The notes below the pieces were generated by a model that saw nothing but the letters and a program-made list of their open reading frames with translations, was not told the origin of the DNA and did no database searches. A stretch of DNA of 64,000 nucleotides from the NCBI GenBank assembly GCA_021927905.1, contig BLLK01000022.1, positions 744,001-808,000 on the forward strand. Reading direction: 5' to 3'. This stretch comes from Chaetoceros tenuissimus. Lineage: Eukaryota > Bacillariophyta > Thalassiosirophyceae > Chaetocerotales > Chaetocerotaceae. Position numbers and translations under genes: made by a program. Below are positions 41,801-52,623 of the stretch, piece after piece; position 1 is the stretch's first letter, and every line of letters starts with the position of its first letter.

Positions 41801-44471
41801 GCTTAACCAGCAAATTGTCAGTATGTCTGAAAATATTGAAAAGAGGAAAAGCTTTGATTCTTTTGGACCTAGAGAGTCGTTTTATGAGCTTTCAAATAAG
41901 ATCGCGAAGTTGGAAAGCGAATTAGAAGAGGCAAAGAATGAAAAATTGGCGTTGGTAAAAAGTAACGAAATTCAGGATGAAGAACTGAAAAAGAAGAGGG
42001 TTCAGATCAGTTTCTACTCGGAGCAACTAACCATAATGAAGGTCACACTTGCTAATGAAGGTATTGAAGTAAAAAACAAGATCCAAGAAACAGTTGATGA
42101 GCTTCAGGTCCTATGGGATGAGATAGGCCTTTCGCCGAATGAAAGAGAGTTAGCAAGATCAAATATTGAGAATTGTCTAGCTTTGAGTTGTGAGGCAGCA
42201 TTTGAGGAAGCCAAAAAGTTGAAAAGCAAATGTTTAGAAGACATCGCAAGTCTGAAAGGAGAAATTCAAGATATGTATGAGACTCTAGACTTGTATGAAG
42301 ATTTTGATCAAATACAAAAGAGTTGGAATTCTCAAGCGCCTCTCCAGGATCAGATTGAAAACTTGATCACAGGGAAGGCTCAAATCATACCTACATATAA
42401 TAATGCTCTGAAGAGAAGGAACAATATGGTTACAGAAGTTGAAGGTATAATTGCTTCTCTCGCCCTCTCGGACTCGTCAATTTTAGACAGGATTGGATGT
42501 GATCATCTTGCAGCCTTGATGAAGCAAAGCCATATCAAGAAAAAGAAAAAGGCTTTTTCGCAACAAAGTGTACCTACCATGAACTCCAACAAGGATAGGA
42601 GAGCTACTCAATTTAAACTTGTTGAGGACATGGTCCGAGCACTTGATGATGAATTGAATACATCTGGAAACGGTCTTGACACTAGCACTGCGCGTGAAAA
42701 TGGATGTGAAGAAAGTGGATCTTTAATATTGTCAGATGATTTCTTCACATCTTGTGAGGAGGAGCTGAAGAAGTTAAGGGACAAAAAATGGAAAATGAAA
42801 ATGTCCAACCAAACACTTCGAGATGCTTCAAATACTCTAGCGAGCCAAATGCATTTGGGGAGAAGAGAGCTACTGTCGATGAGCATTCATTCAATGAAGA
42901 AAAAAATGAAAGATTTACCATCATGGTGGGATTCAAGAGTTGCTGAGGAGGTCTGCAGATCCATCGCTAGTAAAGAAGCTGTTGTGAAAGTTTCGCCAGT
43001 GTATACCAAACATTTGGAAGCAATTCATGAATGTATCACAAGTATTTCAAAGGCAAGAGAAGTATTCTCCAATACCTTACAAACAATTGTTCGCAAGTCA
43101 TATGAAGGCCTTTTCCAAAATGTCTCTAGGGACTTCGATACCAATATGTGCAGCGACATGTTTGATTCTGCTTTAGCAAGACTACCACCATTGTCCAAAG
43201 AGGTTATTGATGCATGCATAAAAGAAATGGAGACTCTGATTGAGGTCGTTGATGCAATGTCTCAAAGCGGTGTAGAGGCTTTGACTTGCCTCTGGGATTC
43301 GTTGAATGCATCTCGAGGTGAAAAGGGAGATTTTTGGGGTGCAGTTGAAAAAGCAACAAAAGACTTTCAATCAGTTGTACATCATGACTTTGAAGAAGTG
43401 CTAAAATCAAGCTCTGCTGACATAGAAGAATGGATCCTCCATTCAGCTAAAGAGGCTCAGAAACTGAATCGTCAACTGAATATTAGCCAAGTCAAAATGA
43501 AAAAAATCAACGATGAAGTAGAAAGATTACGATTGACCCAGTCCAACAAAAACTCTATTATGTCCTTGAATGCAGAGATTTGTATTCTTAGTGCTAAACT
43601 ATCTGAGTTTGAAGAGCAAGCGAATAGCAAGCAGAGGCTCATGAAGAAGACAAATAGTACTTCCCTCCTGAAAGAAGAAAAATATCGCAAGCAGATGCAA
43701 ACCAAATTTACTCAAAAACTGAATTTGCTTTCTCAACTTGTAGAGGAATGGGAATGTAATGAAGGTATCGGAAGTGCATCTATGATTTTGAGCGAAGAAG
43801 TTGCAGAGCTCCTGAGCAATCCTGATGGGGTGGAAAAACGAACAGCCAGGATGCACTTAAAAACAGTTCCAAATCGACCAACCCGAGATGGGCGAGTCTT
43901 GTCGTCCTCCTCTTCACGCAGACCAATTCAAGATTCTAATCTGTCTGATATGAGTTCTCGACCAAGCTCCCGTGCATCATCTAATGACGATATCAGTTCC
44001 ACGAGCCTGAAGACAGTGAAGAGAGTTAATGACCGATCAAAGAGTAGGATTAGAAGCACTGCAAATCCAACTCGCTCTCGTAGTAATGTAAGAAGAAAAA
44101 GTCCTTCTCCTGTGCGTCCTAGAACGGCTTCAAGGGCAACCTCTAAGTCACCTGTGAGGAGAACTGTCAGAAAGAATGTTGTTTCTCCAAAGATGCAAAG
44201 GACATTAGTAGCTACGAAAAGCACAAATGAAATGAAAAGAATGAAGGCTACAGTCTCAACTTCCCGTCTTCGCACAGCAAGGGACAAGTCCAGTACGAGA
44301 AATGAGGTCAAAAAGAATGCCCTTGAAACAAAAGACAACACTTTCATGACGAAGGACAAATCTCCAATGGTGAGAAAGAACAAGATAAAGATGACGAAAA
44401 AGGATAGTCCTATTTTACCATTTGGAAATCTACTTACTTCACCAAGAGGTAAAGAAAACTTCAAGTTTTAA
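38886..44471 (+). CDS. Kinesin-4-type motor protein with long coiled coil
   Basis: A single-exon 1861-residue protein. The start is the ATG at 38886 (caATGG, MAPNSTSQVRVAVRIRPL). The N-terminal motor (~6-390) has P-loop GQTGSGKTHTMG (~87), switch I NKKSSRSHAVFT and switch II FVDLAGSERMKK, plus the neck-proximal LNASETLSTLKYANRAKNIKN. The REDGKGGIVVGGL segment and the coiled coil (~545-760) with the QRKIEDLKHGKVSLMKKQRE pattern resemble kinesin-4 (KIF4/chromokinesin). A segment at ~1073-1180 starts LQVLWDEIGLSPNER, like MAP65/PRC1/Ase1 proteins. The C-terminal 200 residues are Ser/Arg/Lys-rich and disordered, suitable for microtubule or DNA binding. A role in spindle midzone organisation and cytokinesis is likely for the family; the MAP65-like part is inference. 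Confidence 0.88.
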   Translation: MAPNSTSQVRVAVRIRPLTDEEHTLNGQRIVDVNSHASSISISSRKYTFDSVFDESLSQSSLYSHVRSDGMLENFLDGFNVTIMAYGQTGSGKTHTMGSEATSQTYLGHDNDNDGFVQKAGLIPRFMNDIFSSLHDRKIRDQEEINNEQNNSEHGRQHQNYLIEYQVSASFLEVHNENIYDLLGNDSRKELPLREDGKGGIVVGGLKEQKITSAQDALQVLHDGTLNRTTAATLMNKKSSRSHAVFTVILKQTTREVAGTRENGDKEKENTMDVTTTSRFTFVDLAGSERMKKTGAEGERAKEGIKINQGLLALGSVINALADEERVMKGEHIHVPYRQSKLTRLLQDALGGNSQTLFLACVSPCNLNASETLSTLKYANRAKNIKNAPTKNVDATIAEMQRLYALTSVMEKELVRVKFSSKNGTIEDNEEKDANESIIGAVPEDLFQDDDVKEYLNKIRQVAAETKNLSDLQSLPSFECGSVNMLQSSRSTTTGNSATSSSANRSLARGAPTSLHSQPCVSSSQRRQHVVDQIDENILGVNPDEDIALLDKLLELQHLDQEYDKEAKKDQEKLEEVEGELQAQEQLLLQLKDNMKGYHNLKDRFETMMVEVQGLEAEKERLAKELESAQVDPSKGCSKAIKKRLDEITAKLARTRSESRIQQQKYRKAEQEAQKAKILQRKIEDLKHGKVSLMKKQREATAKYRETTEAKTREIQSLKKKERKNGQRMSKLESEIQKQKANLDKRKAINDKLSEKLKKTEAHLMKVLAQRKRETAAPSRKYNNIGKFMDDKVDLDAHSDEIDSLRFLLEKLLMDRVSSSVLRTKFEEKANEHSDLMRTMVEEMKLLKHAKEELNRFDFDNEEGSSEIEQAIKDSKETIEDIELRLEVVEGEMEDIKSRFPCVDSEDGELCNSKYENDAMKMIANLSKPVSKTLLWNMIEVASQAKIGKATVAEKLRRKEATLSSYESEIQRLNQQIVSMSENIEKRKSFDSFGPRESFYELSNKIAKLESELEEAKNEKLALVKSNEIQDEELKKKRVQISFYSEQLTIMKVTLANEGIEVKNKIQETVDELQVLWDEIGLSPNERELARSNIENCLALSCEAAFEEAKKLKSKCLEDIASLKGEIQDMYETLDLYEDFDQIQKSWNSQAPLQDQIENLITGKAQIIPTYNNALKRRNNMVTEVEGIIASLALSDSSILDRIGCDHLAALMKQSHIKKKKKAFSQQSVPTMNSNKDRRATQFKLVEDMVRALDDELNTSGNGLDTSTARENGCEESGSLILSDDFFTSCEEELKKLRDKKWKMKMSNQTLRDASNTLASQMHLGRRELLSMSIHSMKKKMKDLPSWWDSRVAEEVCRSIASKEAVVKVSPVYTKHLEAIHECITSISKAREVFSNTLQTIVRKSYEGLFQNVSRDFDTNMCSDMFDSALARLPPLSKEVIDACIKEMETLIEVVDAMSQSGVEALTCLWDSLNASRGEKGDFWGAVEKATKDFQSVVHHDFEEVLKSSSADIEEWILHSAKEAQKLNRQLNISQVKMKKINDEVERLRLTQSNKNSIMSLNAEICILSAKLSEFEEQANSKQRLMKKTNSTSLLKEEKYRKQMQTKFTQKLNLLSQLVEEWECNEGIGSASMILSEEVAELLSNPDGVEKRTARMHLKTVPNRPTRDGRVLSSSSSRRPIQDSNLSDMSSRPSSRASSNDDISSTSLKTVKRVNDRSKSRIRSTANPTRSRSNVRRKSPSPVRPRTASRATSKSPVRRTVRKNVVSPKMQRTLVATKSTNEMKRMKATVSTSRLRTARDKSSTRNEVKKNALETKDNTFMTKDKSPMVRKNKIKMTKKDSPILPFGNLLTSPRGKENFKF

Positions 44472-44999
44472 TTTGAGCCTAATGTAAAGATTTATTGTAT
44501 GATATGTATAAAACGTTATTTGTTGGCTCCAGCAAGTTTTGTTGACGCATCATGTTTATTCTTGTAGGAAACCGTTTCTCATTGTCACCACAGGATATAC
44601 GCTGGAATTACAACTTATGTAACAACTTTGCCTATACTGATTTTACTTTTATCCCATAAAAAGTTTTTAATCATTTTTCTCATTCATGATACACGAAATA
44701 GAAGGGTCTTTTCTTAGATCGATCCAGAGACAACTATATGATTCATCAAAGGATGACAACACAAACAAACAAATAAACTCAAGAATTGGATAAGGATAGT
44801 GAATCATGAGGAGTACGTGAAGGACAACCACCATTTGATCAGGAATGAAATCTGTTATTTGCATAACTCATTGAACATAGTTGAAATTTGAAACATTCTG
44901 AAAAGAAGATGTGGTGATAGTTCTACTCGAGTACATCTAAGTATGTCTATCTAAAACTTGGTTCTTACTAGATAATTACGATTTGGTCCAACCTTCGAA
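44472..44999. other. Downstream intergenic
   Basis: This includes the 3' UTR of the kinesin gene. No gene is supported, and I see nothing else of note. Confidence 0.35.
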
Positions 45000-46980
45000 A
45001 ATGTCAAAGGATCTATTGGATTGAAGTCATTGGAGGAGCTTCAGAATCAAAGAAAAGCTATTGGTATAGGAGATCTTGAACAATACGGGGGATATGGGAA
45101 CCTACTATAGGCCTGAACATTGTTAAGGTCGAATAAACTATCAGACCACTTTCGGTTCAAATTTATATAATGAAAATGAAATGCCGCAACAAGGAATAGC
45201 GAAAACAGCAGCTGAAAAAAGACGAAGGAAATAGGAAAAGAACGGTGGGCAAATTCAATCAGGAGGGTGTTTGCCACTCTCTCCAACCTAAGTAGGTGAT
45301 ATAATCAAAACGCTACAATATCCTGCAGATTTGTTGCTTTGGAACCTTCACTATAGAGTTACCTAAGACCGGAATCTAATAAGAAGGTTGCCATCGAGAT
45401 TAGATATGGACTAAACGACAGACTACAGACATGAACATACCACATTTATATACATATAGAAGTATCACTCGAGATTGGTGAGATATGTGTTTCTATGATA
45501 TCACACTACGTTGATCAAGTATCAAGCGCATAATTGCCAAAAGAAGAGAGCTTGATGAACGTTCCCTCAGAAAGCCTCGGATTCCTGAACAAGAGGAATT
45601 GTAGGATAATTGAAACCCTTTGTTCTCCAATCGGGTCTAGCCGTATCCATTCTTGGAGAATATCGTTATGAGAAAGCTCGTCCATTGGTTAAACTATACG
45701 AACTTCTCTAGCTTATCTAATAAATTAGGAGCCAGGACTTTATATTATCAGTTGTCATCGTCATTACATCTTGTGAAGTCTAAAGTAATTTGAGTAAATC
45801 GACCTAGGCAAATACCTCGCTCAAGTTCCAGTGGAATAGAGAATTGTAGGGCTGATAGTCCTCGAAATTCATCTCTAGGAAGTAATTTGTTACAGGCAAT
45901 TTCTTTCTGTCCACAATTGCTAAATGAACTTCTTGATTATACCCTACTCCGAAGAAGTTCTAGACCTTCTGGGGTGAATATGTTGATGTTGAAAAAGGTT
46001 CACCTCTTCATAAATGAAGCCTATTCACATTACATATTTACTTTTCCGAACAATCACTTATGGAAACAAACATTCACACTTCAATTTCTTCCTTTTCCTG
46101 TTGTTATGGACGTAAGACTCGACTTCGATAATAATGGAAATATTTGAAATCAATATGCAACAAATAAAACACAACGTGAAGTATACATTCTTGGATGTCA
46201 GATAGTGCCAACTTCATTGATCTATATGAACGGAAGTGTGTCCATCTTGTCCACTTGACTGATGCATACTCCCTCAATGTAAAGAAATATCTAGAAATAT
46301 TGCTGATGGGGATGTTCATATACTCATTGACAAGCTCTAAAGAGAAGCAGAGGTGTGGACCTCCCTTTATTTTTTGAGAGGTTTAATCGATACTCTCTTC
46401 AGAACTACCTTCATTTCTAAAGTTTATCAGTGTCTATACTTCCGTGGATATTAACACAGAGGGTAGATATCATCTTCAAACTCAAATCTATGCTCTTGAA
46501 AAGGCTTGTGCTCTGGTCGCAAAGATAAGAAGGCAACTATAGAGTCCAACTCCGTCTTCCTCTTGTGTCTAGTATGATAGAATTCTACTTAGATACATAC
46601 ATATAGCTCCAGGTATTCATAGAAACCCTTGAAATTTGCTAGGAACGATGCAATGTTTGGCTTGTAACAGATGGAGAATCACTTCGAAACGAAATAAAAT
46701 ACTTCTTTGTAAAAATGGCCCTTTGTCAAGCGTACATTCTACTGAGTGAAAATCTAAGGTGTTTACCAAAAGGCTTTTGAAAATTATACTCTTGAACCAA
46801 CCTCATTTCTGTATCTATTTACGCAGATTCAATATGGATAGAAAACGAGCAGCATCAGATGTCACATTCCTTAAATATAGAGAAATTTTTCTGTTTGACC
46901 TCAAGGCTTTGTCCTCTTATCCTCCTTAAGAATTCGAAATGAACATACTGCGATTGCCAAAGCATTGCTAGAGAGTTGAC
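45000..46980 (+). pseudogene. Possible decayed coding sequence, family unknown
   Basis: No long intact frame exists. Conceptual translation of the plus strand nevertheless gives protein-like stretches broken by stops and frame changes. One begins LKSLEELQNQRKAIGIGDLE near 45025, another ELDERSLRKPRIPEQEEL near 45550. An 86-codon stretch ending at 46147 includes SHYIFTFPNNHLWKQT and VVMDVRLDFDNNGNI. The texture, with varied codons and balanced hydrophobics, differs from the AT-rich intergenic DNA elsewhere in the window. It could be an old gene copy or element remnant. I do not recognise the family and hold this loosely. Confidence 0.3.
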
Positions 46981-48230
46981 ATCTTAAATTTACATGCAAC
47001 TATGAGCTTTTAGAGAGCAATTAAAAAACATTATCATCGAGTTTTGTTTTCTTTTTCAATTTGCGGTAGGATAGTCAATATTATACCACTGGGCGAAAAG
47101 TCTTGAAGGAGAATGATTTTGTAAATCCATTTCTGAATACGATGCGGAGTAATTTTTCACTACCATGTATATGCTTCAGCACAATATGGAGAAAAAGTTA
47201 TGAGCAACTTCGGAAGCATCCTGCTGGCTCTACTTCATTGCGCATTTTTTTCTCTGCGTTATAAGTAAAGTAGACAATCTCTTTACATGTCAATTTTTAA
47301 GGTGCAAAAGTGCAATGTGGAAGAAAGCAATGACAGTGTCAATAAAAACGAGGATTGTTGATACCAATTTAGAAATAACTGGGCGAAAGTGCTTATGAAA
47401 GTGAAGTCATATGCAGCTTGATCTTTTTGAAAGATCTGATTGGAAGTTTCATCTGTATCGTTGCGCTTTCCCCCCACATGTTATGAAATTCAACATTTTC
47501 TCTTTTCAAAGTATGCCTTATTTTTACCTATCTCATCTTAACTCCTTACGTTAGTTATATCGTGTACTAGCTAGCTAGGTGTTTTGCACAAAGGAAAAAA
47601 TGACATCTTCTCATATTCACAGGACCAGATAGGACCAATGACGATACTTATAAAAAAGTCAGCTTCATTTCTCTCATGGCTAAAATTTCCATCCATTACA
47701 TTTCAATGACAGTGGGCATTGGATGCAGCTCCTTAGATGGTCCAAGGATAAAACAAGATCGATATTGAACCCCACATCGATCTCTAAACGAGCTTGAAGG
47801 AAAAGATATACGAGTAGAAGAAATATCCATAATTTCACGTTTATAACCTTTGGTTTATTACGGCACCCTTATCGCGCTTTTTCCGAAATGTAAGGCCACT
47901 TTTTGATGGAAATCCAAAATTTGTGATAGAGGGACGACTACGTACTTGTGTAAGGAAGAGACAATATCGATCGACTACAATGACATGGCAACGATAAGAT
48001 CCTTTGTCAACAATAACAAGCTATCGATACAATGATTACTAGCTAGGCACTTGACATACTATTATTCTACGTCCTACGTCCTACGTAGTACGTACTACCA
48101 GAGCTGCGTCATTGTCAGAAATAAAATTACTCATTACCAGCATCTTCACTTACAAGAGCACACAATTATCACTTTTCAGCTGGTTAGAATATGATGGTTA
48201 ATTGCTAAACCAAGCTTATCAATTTTCAGT
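46981..48230. other. Intergenic with dense TACGTA-type motifs at right end
   Basis: No gene is supported. Near the right end, upstream of the hydrolase gene, lie CTAGCTAGCTAGG at about 47567-47579, CTACGTACTT near 47938 and a cluster CTACGTCCTACGTCCTACG followed by TAGTACGTACTACC at 48067-48099. These are candidate promoter elements. Confidence 0.45.
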
Positions 48231-49271
48231 ATGTCCTCCTCTCGTTTTATATTGCATCCTCTCCTAGATCCATACTCATGCGCTGGATACCCTTCTGGTT
48301 GGATGCGTAACAAGCCTGAGAATGAAGTTCATTTTATGGTATCAAGCATTAAGAAAAAATCGCTCAATAAGAATTGCTTCCAGATTTGGCGTCGTAGATC
48401 GAATGACCATACACCAGGAAATGATATATCTGAATTGGCCTGCTCCCTCATAACAAGAGGAGATTGTGACCTGAATGATCCAATATCATCCACAGACTTG
48501 ACGAAGAAACTGGTGTCAAAAAAGAGGAAAATCAATACGACCAAGCCAGTAATAATTATATGTCATGGTTTTGCTTCGTGGAGAAATCAAATGCTTCTTT
48601 CAAATTTGGCAGTAGACTTGTCAAATGCTATGGATATGCATGTTCTCCGCTTCGATTTTACTGGTAATGGGCATTCCAAAGGTGATTGGAAGTATGCAAA
48701 TTACGATCAAGACTTCAAAGATCTTCTCTCAGTGGTCAATTTTGTTGAAAATGGCTTAGATTGTTCTATACACTGTATCATTGGACATTCACAGGGAAGC
48801 GCATCTGTTCTAAAATATTCTTCTGTGTGTTCGAAGAAGGAACCTCCTCCATGCAAATATTTTGTAAATCTTGCTGGCAGATATTCTGTGCAAAACGATT
48901 TTGATCCAAGCAGAACTTTTAAACCAGATAAATGCATTGACTTAAAGCAGCAAGGTTATTTTACAATGACGCAACGAGGAGAGAAGGAAGATAGAATACG
49001 GAAAGTAACTCAAGAGCAAATAGACATGCGTAACAGGCATGATGTATCAAGTACAATTGAAATGTTGCAGTCAAATGAAAATGTGAATATACTTACAATA
49101 CATGGTGATTCAGATAATATCGTTCCCATAGAGAACGCATATAGATTTGACAAGGAAATTGGAAACCACAAACTTTACATCGTAAAAAATGCCGATCATA
49201 ATTTTAATGGACTCAAATATCACGATGAGTTAGTTACTGCCATCGCTGGATTTTGTCTCAAGAAAAATTAA
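48231..49271 (+). CDS. Alpha/beta hydrolase (serine hydrolase)
   Basis: A single-exon 346-residue protein. The first ~100 residues are not conserved-looking. The hydrolase core starts at VIIICHGFASW (~105), which supplies the oxyanion-hole HGF. The nucleophile elbow is GHSQGS (Ser near residue 187). The catalytic Asp is probably in HGDSDNIVP (~290) and the His in ADHNF (~324). The LRFDFTGNGHSKG motif between them is typical of the S33/lysophospholipase-like and cinnamoyl-esterase-like branch. The substrate cannot be predicted. No signal peptide is obvious, suggesting a cytosolic location. Confidence 0.85.
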   Translation: MSSSRFILHPLLDPYSCAGYPSGWMRNKPENEVHFMVSSIKKKSLNKNCFQIWRRRSNDHTPGNDISELACSLITRGDCDLNDPISSTDLTKKLVSKKRKINTTKPVIIICHGFASWRNQMLLSNLAVDLSNAMDMHVLRFDFTGNGHSKGDWKYANYDQDFKDLLSVVNFVENGLDCSIHCIIGHSQGSASVLKYSSVCSKKEPPPCKYFVNLAGRYSVQNDFDPSRTFKPDKCIDLKQQGYFTMTQRGEKEDRIRKVTQEQIDMRNRHDVSSTIEMLQSNENVNILTIHGDSDNIVPIENAYRFDKEIGNHKLYIVKNADHNFNGLKYHDELVTAIAGFCLKKN

Positions 49272-49787
49272 GAACATAAGTTCCGCATTTACAAAATAGT
49301 GCTGCATATTACAATGCTACATATCAAATATTTAATTTCTTGCTAGCTTGCTCGCTTGAGCTATTGGGGGAGTCTCATTTCCTGCTAAAAAATGAGCAGA
49401 AAAATGCATTGAAAATAGAAGTGGGACTAAGATCTCACATACCTATTACTCTTTAAAAATATTGTAAATAGTAATCATGATCTTTCTCCTCCCGTACCTC
49501 AACATCAAGCAAGAGAAGTGTTCACATTCGTTGACATCACAGAAAACAAAATACACCATCAGTACTATTGAATTACTCAAATACATGTGGTATTCATAAC
49601 ATACTAGAAATAGTTGACTGGGGCTACGAGTAGAGATATCACTTTGAATACAGGTATTTTGAAGGAAAGACAAAACGAAGAAACATAACACCATTCCAAT
49701 AACTCGAAACAAAAGGGGACAGGCGACAAGGTTTTACACGAGATTGAAAATATTCCACCTTTCTTCATCATTTTTCATATTTCAAAC
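49272..49787. other. Intergenic
   Basis: No gene is supported. A GCTAGCTTGCTCGCTTGAGC stretch, with small inverted repeats, lies near 49343-49362. The region should contain the promoter of the ABC1 kinase gene. Confidence 0.35.
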
Positions 49788-52156
49788 ATGAAAAGGCAGC
49801 TCCCAATTGATGCAGTATCACGGAAATCCAACAATAGCTCTAGTACACGGGTGTCATTCTTGCTCATTTCTATTTTTGTCATTTTGAATAAAGCAAATAC
49901 AGGGACAGCTTTTGTTCCTCCTTATTCAACATCGACACACCATACAAATAGCCAATATTTTCATCATTCAATACGAAAAGAAAATAAAGGAAGAATATAC
50001 ATGAAGAAAAAGAGACCTATGCCTGTAGTTGGATATAATGCTGATGAAATATGTAAATATTATGACATGAGGCCTCTAGTTGTAGGTTGGAGATTAAACA
50101 AATTGAGTCTCCCATTATTAGGATGGTATCTTGGACTTTTACAAGATAAGTTGTTAAATCGAGATTCACCAGCAGTACAAAGGATGCGCGGAGCACAATT
50201 ACGTCGATCTTTAGCATCATCTGGATCAGTTGCTCTAATTAAATCTGGACAAGCTTTGAGCCTTCGACCAGATCTATTGAAAAATACGATATGGTCACAA
50301 GAACTTGGCAAACTTGTTGATGAAGTTGGTAGTTTCAACGACTGTGACGCAATGAAGATTATAAAGAGAGAACTAAGTGACTTGCCTGTATTGAGGCCAA
50401 CAGCAAAGAGCAATAGCGGCAAGAAGAAATCAAGACTAGAAAAAATGTCAGAAACAGATCCTATATTATCATTGTTCGAATTCCAGAACTCAAATTTAGC
50501 GGTTGCAAGTGCATCAATAGGTCAAGTTTATAAAGCACGAATTAAGAGGGGAGCGCAGCTCGAAGCAGCGATAGGAAAAGAAGAAGCAAAGAAATGGGGT
50601 GGAAAGCTAGTTGCCATAAAGGTTCAAAGGCCAGATGTCGCAGCAGCAGCTAGTCTTGATATGTATTTACTACGTAGGACTGCAACATGGTTATCAACTT
50701 TTAGAGGTGGCGACTTAGAGGGGATTGCTGACGCGTTTGGAATTCAACTTTTTGGGGAGCTTGATTACGTCCGCGAAGCAAATAATTGCGCGCGCTTTCG
50801 TGAGCTTTACAACGACTGGGACCGTGTTACCGTTCCTGAAGCCTGTTTTCCATTAACTAGGAAAAGAGTATTAGTGATGGAATGGATAGATGGCGAAAAA
50901 GGGCCTTGGGACGGGGCTCTTGGAATTGACATGGTATCTCTAGGTTTAAAGTGCAGCGTTGACCAGCTTCTAAATACCGGATTGTTTCATGCCGACCCAC
51001 ACAGGGGAAACCTTCTACGCGACAAAAATGGAAGTTTAGTCTTTATTGACTTTGGAATGATGGCAGATGTGTCCGAGGAAGAAAGATATGGTCTGGTTGG
51101 GCTTGTGATTGGATTACAAACCAAAGACCTACCATTGATAACAGAGAAACTCCTTGATGTAGGTATCCAACTCAATATATTGGCCGTATGTACTCTTTGT
51201 ATCTATCTTTACTCACTTTCTTTCACTTGTAGCTCGGATTTCTTGAAGACACTACGCAACTTGATGAACTTGTCCCTAGGCTGAGACAGGCCTTTATCAA
51301 TGCCACTGGTGGGACCGGGAAAGGTAGCGACTTGAACTTTAGTAAACTCCAAGCAGAACTCGACGCTATCAGTAGTGAAAACATCCTACAGTTCAAAACT
51401 CCACCTTTCTTCACTGTAATTATTCGATCTCTGACAATCCTAGAGGGATTTGCACTTTCTGTCGATCCAAAATTCAAGCTTGTGAGAGGAGCATATCCAT
51501 ATGTTCTAAATCAACTATTGAATCCATCATCAAACGAACGTACTCCAGAAGCTCTGAGAAAGTTACTTGTTCGCTTGCTCACTGTGGACGGAAAAGAAGA
51601 AGAAATCGAGTGGGAGAGACTACGAGAATTTCTTCGACTCGCTCAAAAGGCGCAAAAGAACTACAATCCATCAGAAGTAGAATATGATGATGGTAATCAA
51701 GAAGTTTCAAGACAGACAATAGATCTCTTTTTTAATTTCCTTACAAGCAAAACAGGACTATTTTTGAAGAAACCTCTTATTCTAGAACTAAGTCAAATGA
51801 TTGACGGAATGGCAAGCATAGGAGAGGCCAACCTTTTGCGCGCTTCAAGAGGCTTAATTCGACCTTTACCTGGTGGCAACGGACCTGTTAACACTAGACG
51901 TTTGGACGAGCTAAATATGTTTATCGAAACCTTTCAAAATGCTTTCATTGACACTGAGAAAACAAATCAAGCAAGAATGGAAACAATCATGACTCTTCTC
52001 AGAGAAGCAGCAGCATTACTATCCGATGAAAAAAGAAGAGAAAATGCAAAACCTTTGCTTAACGAAGTAACAAATGTCTTCCAATCCGTAGCTGTCCAAG
52101 TACTAGAAATAAGAGGATCGCGGGCTATGCGGAATATGCTGAATCTAACTTCATGA
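49788..52156 (+). CDS. Plastid ABC1 (ADCK/UbiB-like) atypical kinase
   Basis: Exons 49788-51185 and 51233-52156 are joined across a 47-bp intron (GTATGT ... TTGTAG) to give 773 residues. Family motifs are present: KxGQ (IKSGQALSLRPD, Lys152 and Gln155), the Ala-rich loop ASASIGQVYKA (~240-250), ATP lysine VAIKVQRP (Lys278), catalytic loop FHADPHRGNLL (Asp403) and DFG (421-423). ABC1 kinases regulate quinone and prenyl-lipid metabolism in mitochondria and plastids, and plastoglobule members act on tocopherol and plastoquinone. The N-terminus has a hydrophobic signal core followed by GTAFVPP, matching the diatom plastid-entry motif. A plastid ABC1K is therefore the best reading. The helical C-terminal 250 residues are typical of plastid members. 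Confidence 0.93.
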
Positions 52157-52200
52157 AATATCTAATTTTAATGATCGGAAGTATACTTCACACAACAGAT

Positions 52201-52623
52201 TTACTTGCTTCTACTTTTTTTCAACAACCTAGCAAGTTTCTCGAGATCCTTTATCTTTTTCTCCTTTGCTGCTCGCTTCTTATTAAATGTAGGTATTGGA
52301 GCTTTACGAGCATATGCAGAACTTGAACTTCTCGTATTGGTCAAAGATTTCGAAACTTTTTTCTTTGCAAGTAATTTTTTTCTTCTCTCCATGGATGTAT
52401 TACTACCCGTTCGTCTATCCGCGAATGCCTTATCAAAAAACAGCATTGACTCCACTTGCAAGTCTACAACACTTTTCTTCACTTCGTCATCATTTTCACT
52501 TTGATTCTGTGATTGTTTAGACTGTAAACGTTTCCTCTTCTTCATCTCCTTGGAAGATGGATTGGTTATTGCGTCTAAATCATCTCCTCCTGCGATGATT
52601 TGCTTCAACAATTTTGACGACAT
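52201..52623 (-). CDS. Small basic protein, possibly nucleolar
   Basis: A 140-residue single-exon protein starting MSSKLLKQIIAGGDD. It has a Lys-rich stretch (EMKKRKRLQSKQ), a short conserved-looking part (VESMLFFDKAFADRR) and a basic C-terminus with APIPTFNKKRAAKEKKI and LARLLKKSRSK. The composition resembles rRNA-processing factors, but I cannot name the family. It converges on the ABC1 kinase gene with 44 bp between stops. Confidence 0.6.
   Translation of the reverse strand: MSSKLLKQIIAGGDDLDAITNPSSKEMKKRKRLQSKQSQNQSENDDEVKKSVVDLQVESMLFFDKAFADRRTGSNTSMERRKKLLAKKKVSKSLTNTRSSSSAYARKAPIPTFNKKRAAKEKKIKDLEKLARLLKKSRSK

Noticed and set aside
43928-44464. 178-codon minus-strand frame opposite the kinesin C-terminus
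   Set aside because: Antisense shadow of a Ser/Arg/Lys-rich coding region; hydrophobic Phe/Leu composition is what antisense of such sequence gives.
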